A stretch of DNA of 5,177 bases, taken from assembly GCA_900547505.1 (NCBI GenBank), contig URGY01000133.1, positions 1-5,177 of the forward strand, written 5' to 3'. Both the position numbers and the translations under genes were made by a program. Origin of the DNA: an uncultured Collinsella sp. (lineage in GTDB: Bacteria > Actinomycetota > Coriobacteriia > Coriobacteriales > Coriobacteriaceae). Under the pieces are notes generated by a model. The model was not told where the DNA came from. It did not search any database and was given only the letters and a program-made list of their open reading frames with translations. Of the stretch, positions 5,075 through 5,177 are shown in pieces. Each line of letters starts with the position of its first letter. Within the stretch, counting starts at the first letter, position 1.

Positions 5075-5177
5075 ATGGATCTTTCGACTTTGATGCCGCA
5101 ACAGCTGCAGATTGTCAAAACGCTCGACCGTCCGCTGTTTGTCTCGGCGGGCGCCGGTTCGGGCAAGACCTTTACCC
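5075..5177 (+). CDS. addA: UvrD-family helicase, AddA-like, N-terminus only
   Basis: Only the first 34 codons are in the window; the gene continues past 5177. They show the start of a superfamily 1A (UvrD/RecB/AddA) helicase: a Q-motif-like MPQQLQIV (residues 7-14, Q10 the likely adenine-contacting Gln) and a complete Walker A, SAGAGSGKT (24-32, with K31 and T32 as the ATP-binding residues). The start lies 3 bases after the AddB-like stop. In B. subtilis and relatives addB directly precedes addA, so this should be the motor subunit of the complex, moving 3'-5' and usually carrying a second C-terminal nuclease. That nuclease, and so the distinction from another UvrD-like helicase, cannot be seen here; the call rests on gene order and the N-terminal motifs. 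Confidence 0.85.
   Translation, partial: MDLSTLMPQQLQIVKTLDRPLFVSAGAGSGKTFT

Noticed and set aside
4154..5101. A 315-codon - frame opposite the nuclease domain
   Set aside because: It mirrors the codon pattern of the nuclease gene, overlaps the next gene's start, and shows no known motif.

Overview
The window looks like a contig end from a GC-rich bacterial chromosome. The gene set and protein style (a cysteine-bearing Rrf2 regulator, a small four-helix phage-holin-family membrane protein, a YerC/YecD TrpR-like protein, and an AddB-like nuclease followed by a UvrD-family helicase) fit an actinobacterium of the class Coriobacteriia, perhaps Collinsella. That assignment is a judgement from resemblance; there is no rRNA or other marker here to prove it.

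Bases 1-48 are not biological. They read as the tail of an Illumina P7 primer, an 8-base i7 index and the complete Nextera read-2/mosaic-end sequence, so native sequence begins at about 49. Bases 49-227 are AT-rich and hold a probable promoter for the Rrf2 gene at 228-656 (+). That gene converges on a small membrane-protein gene at 799-1164 (-). Between the two lie a REP-like hairpin (664-694), a perfect 13-bp-stem bidirectional terminator (726-758) and a smaller hairpin (781-797).

The 324-base gap 1165-1488 separates the divergent membrane-protein and TrpR-like genes. It holds an extended -10 promoter near 1375-1383, a roughly 100-nt leader with two small hairpins, and a possible 16-codon leader ORF (1435-1485) with two Trp codons that ends on the ribosome binding site of the TrpR-like gene (1489-1788, +). 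A clear intrinsic terminator (1812-1839) closes that unit.

Most of the rest is one 1032-residue AddB-like gene (1973-5071, +). Three bases after its stop the partner helicase gene (AddA-like, 5075 to beyond the window) starts, with its Shine-Dalgarno sequence inside the last AddB-like codons. Together they should form an AddAB-type helicase-nuclease that processes double-strand breaks for RecA-dependent repair. The AddB-like subunit has an intact RecB-family nuclease motif set, lacks a Walker A motif, and has lost most of the usual C-terminal iron-sulfur cysteines.

I found no mobile element, CRISPR array, RNA gene or clearly new system. The points most worth a second look are the adapter, the Trp-containing leader ORF and the altered cysteine set of the AddB-like protein.
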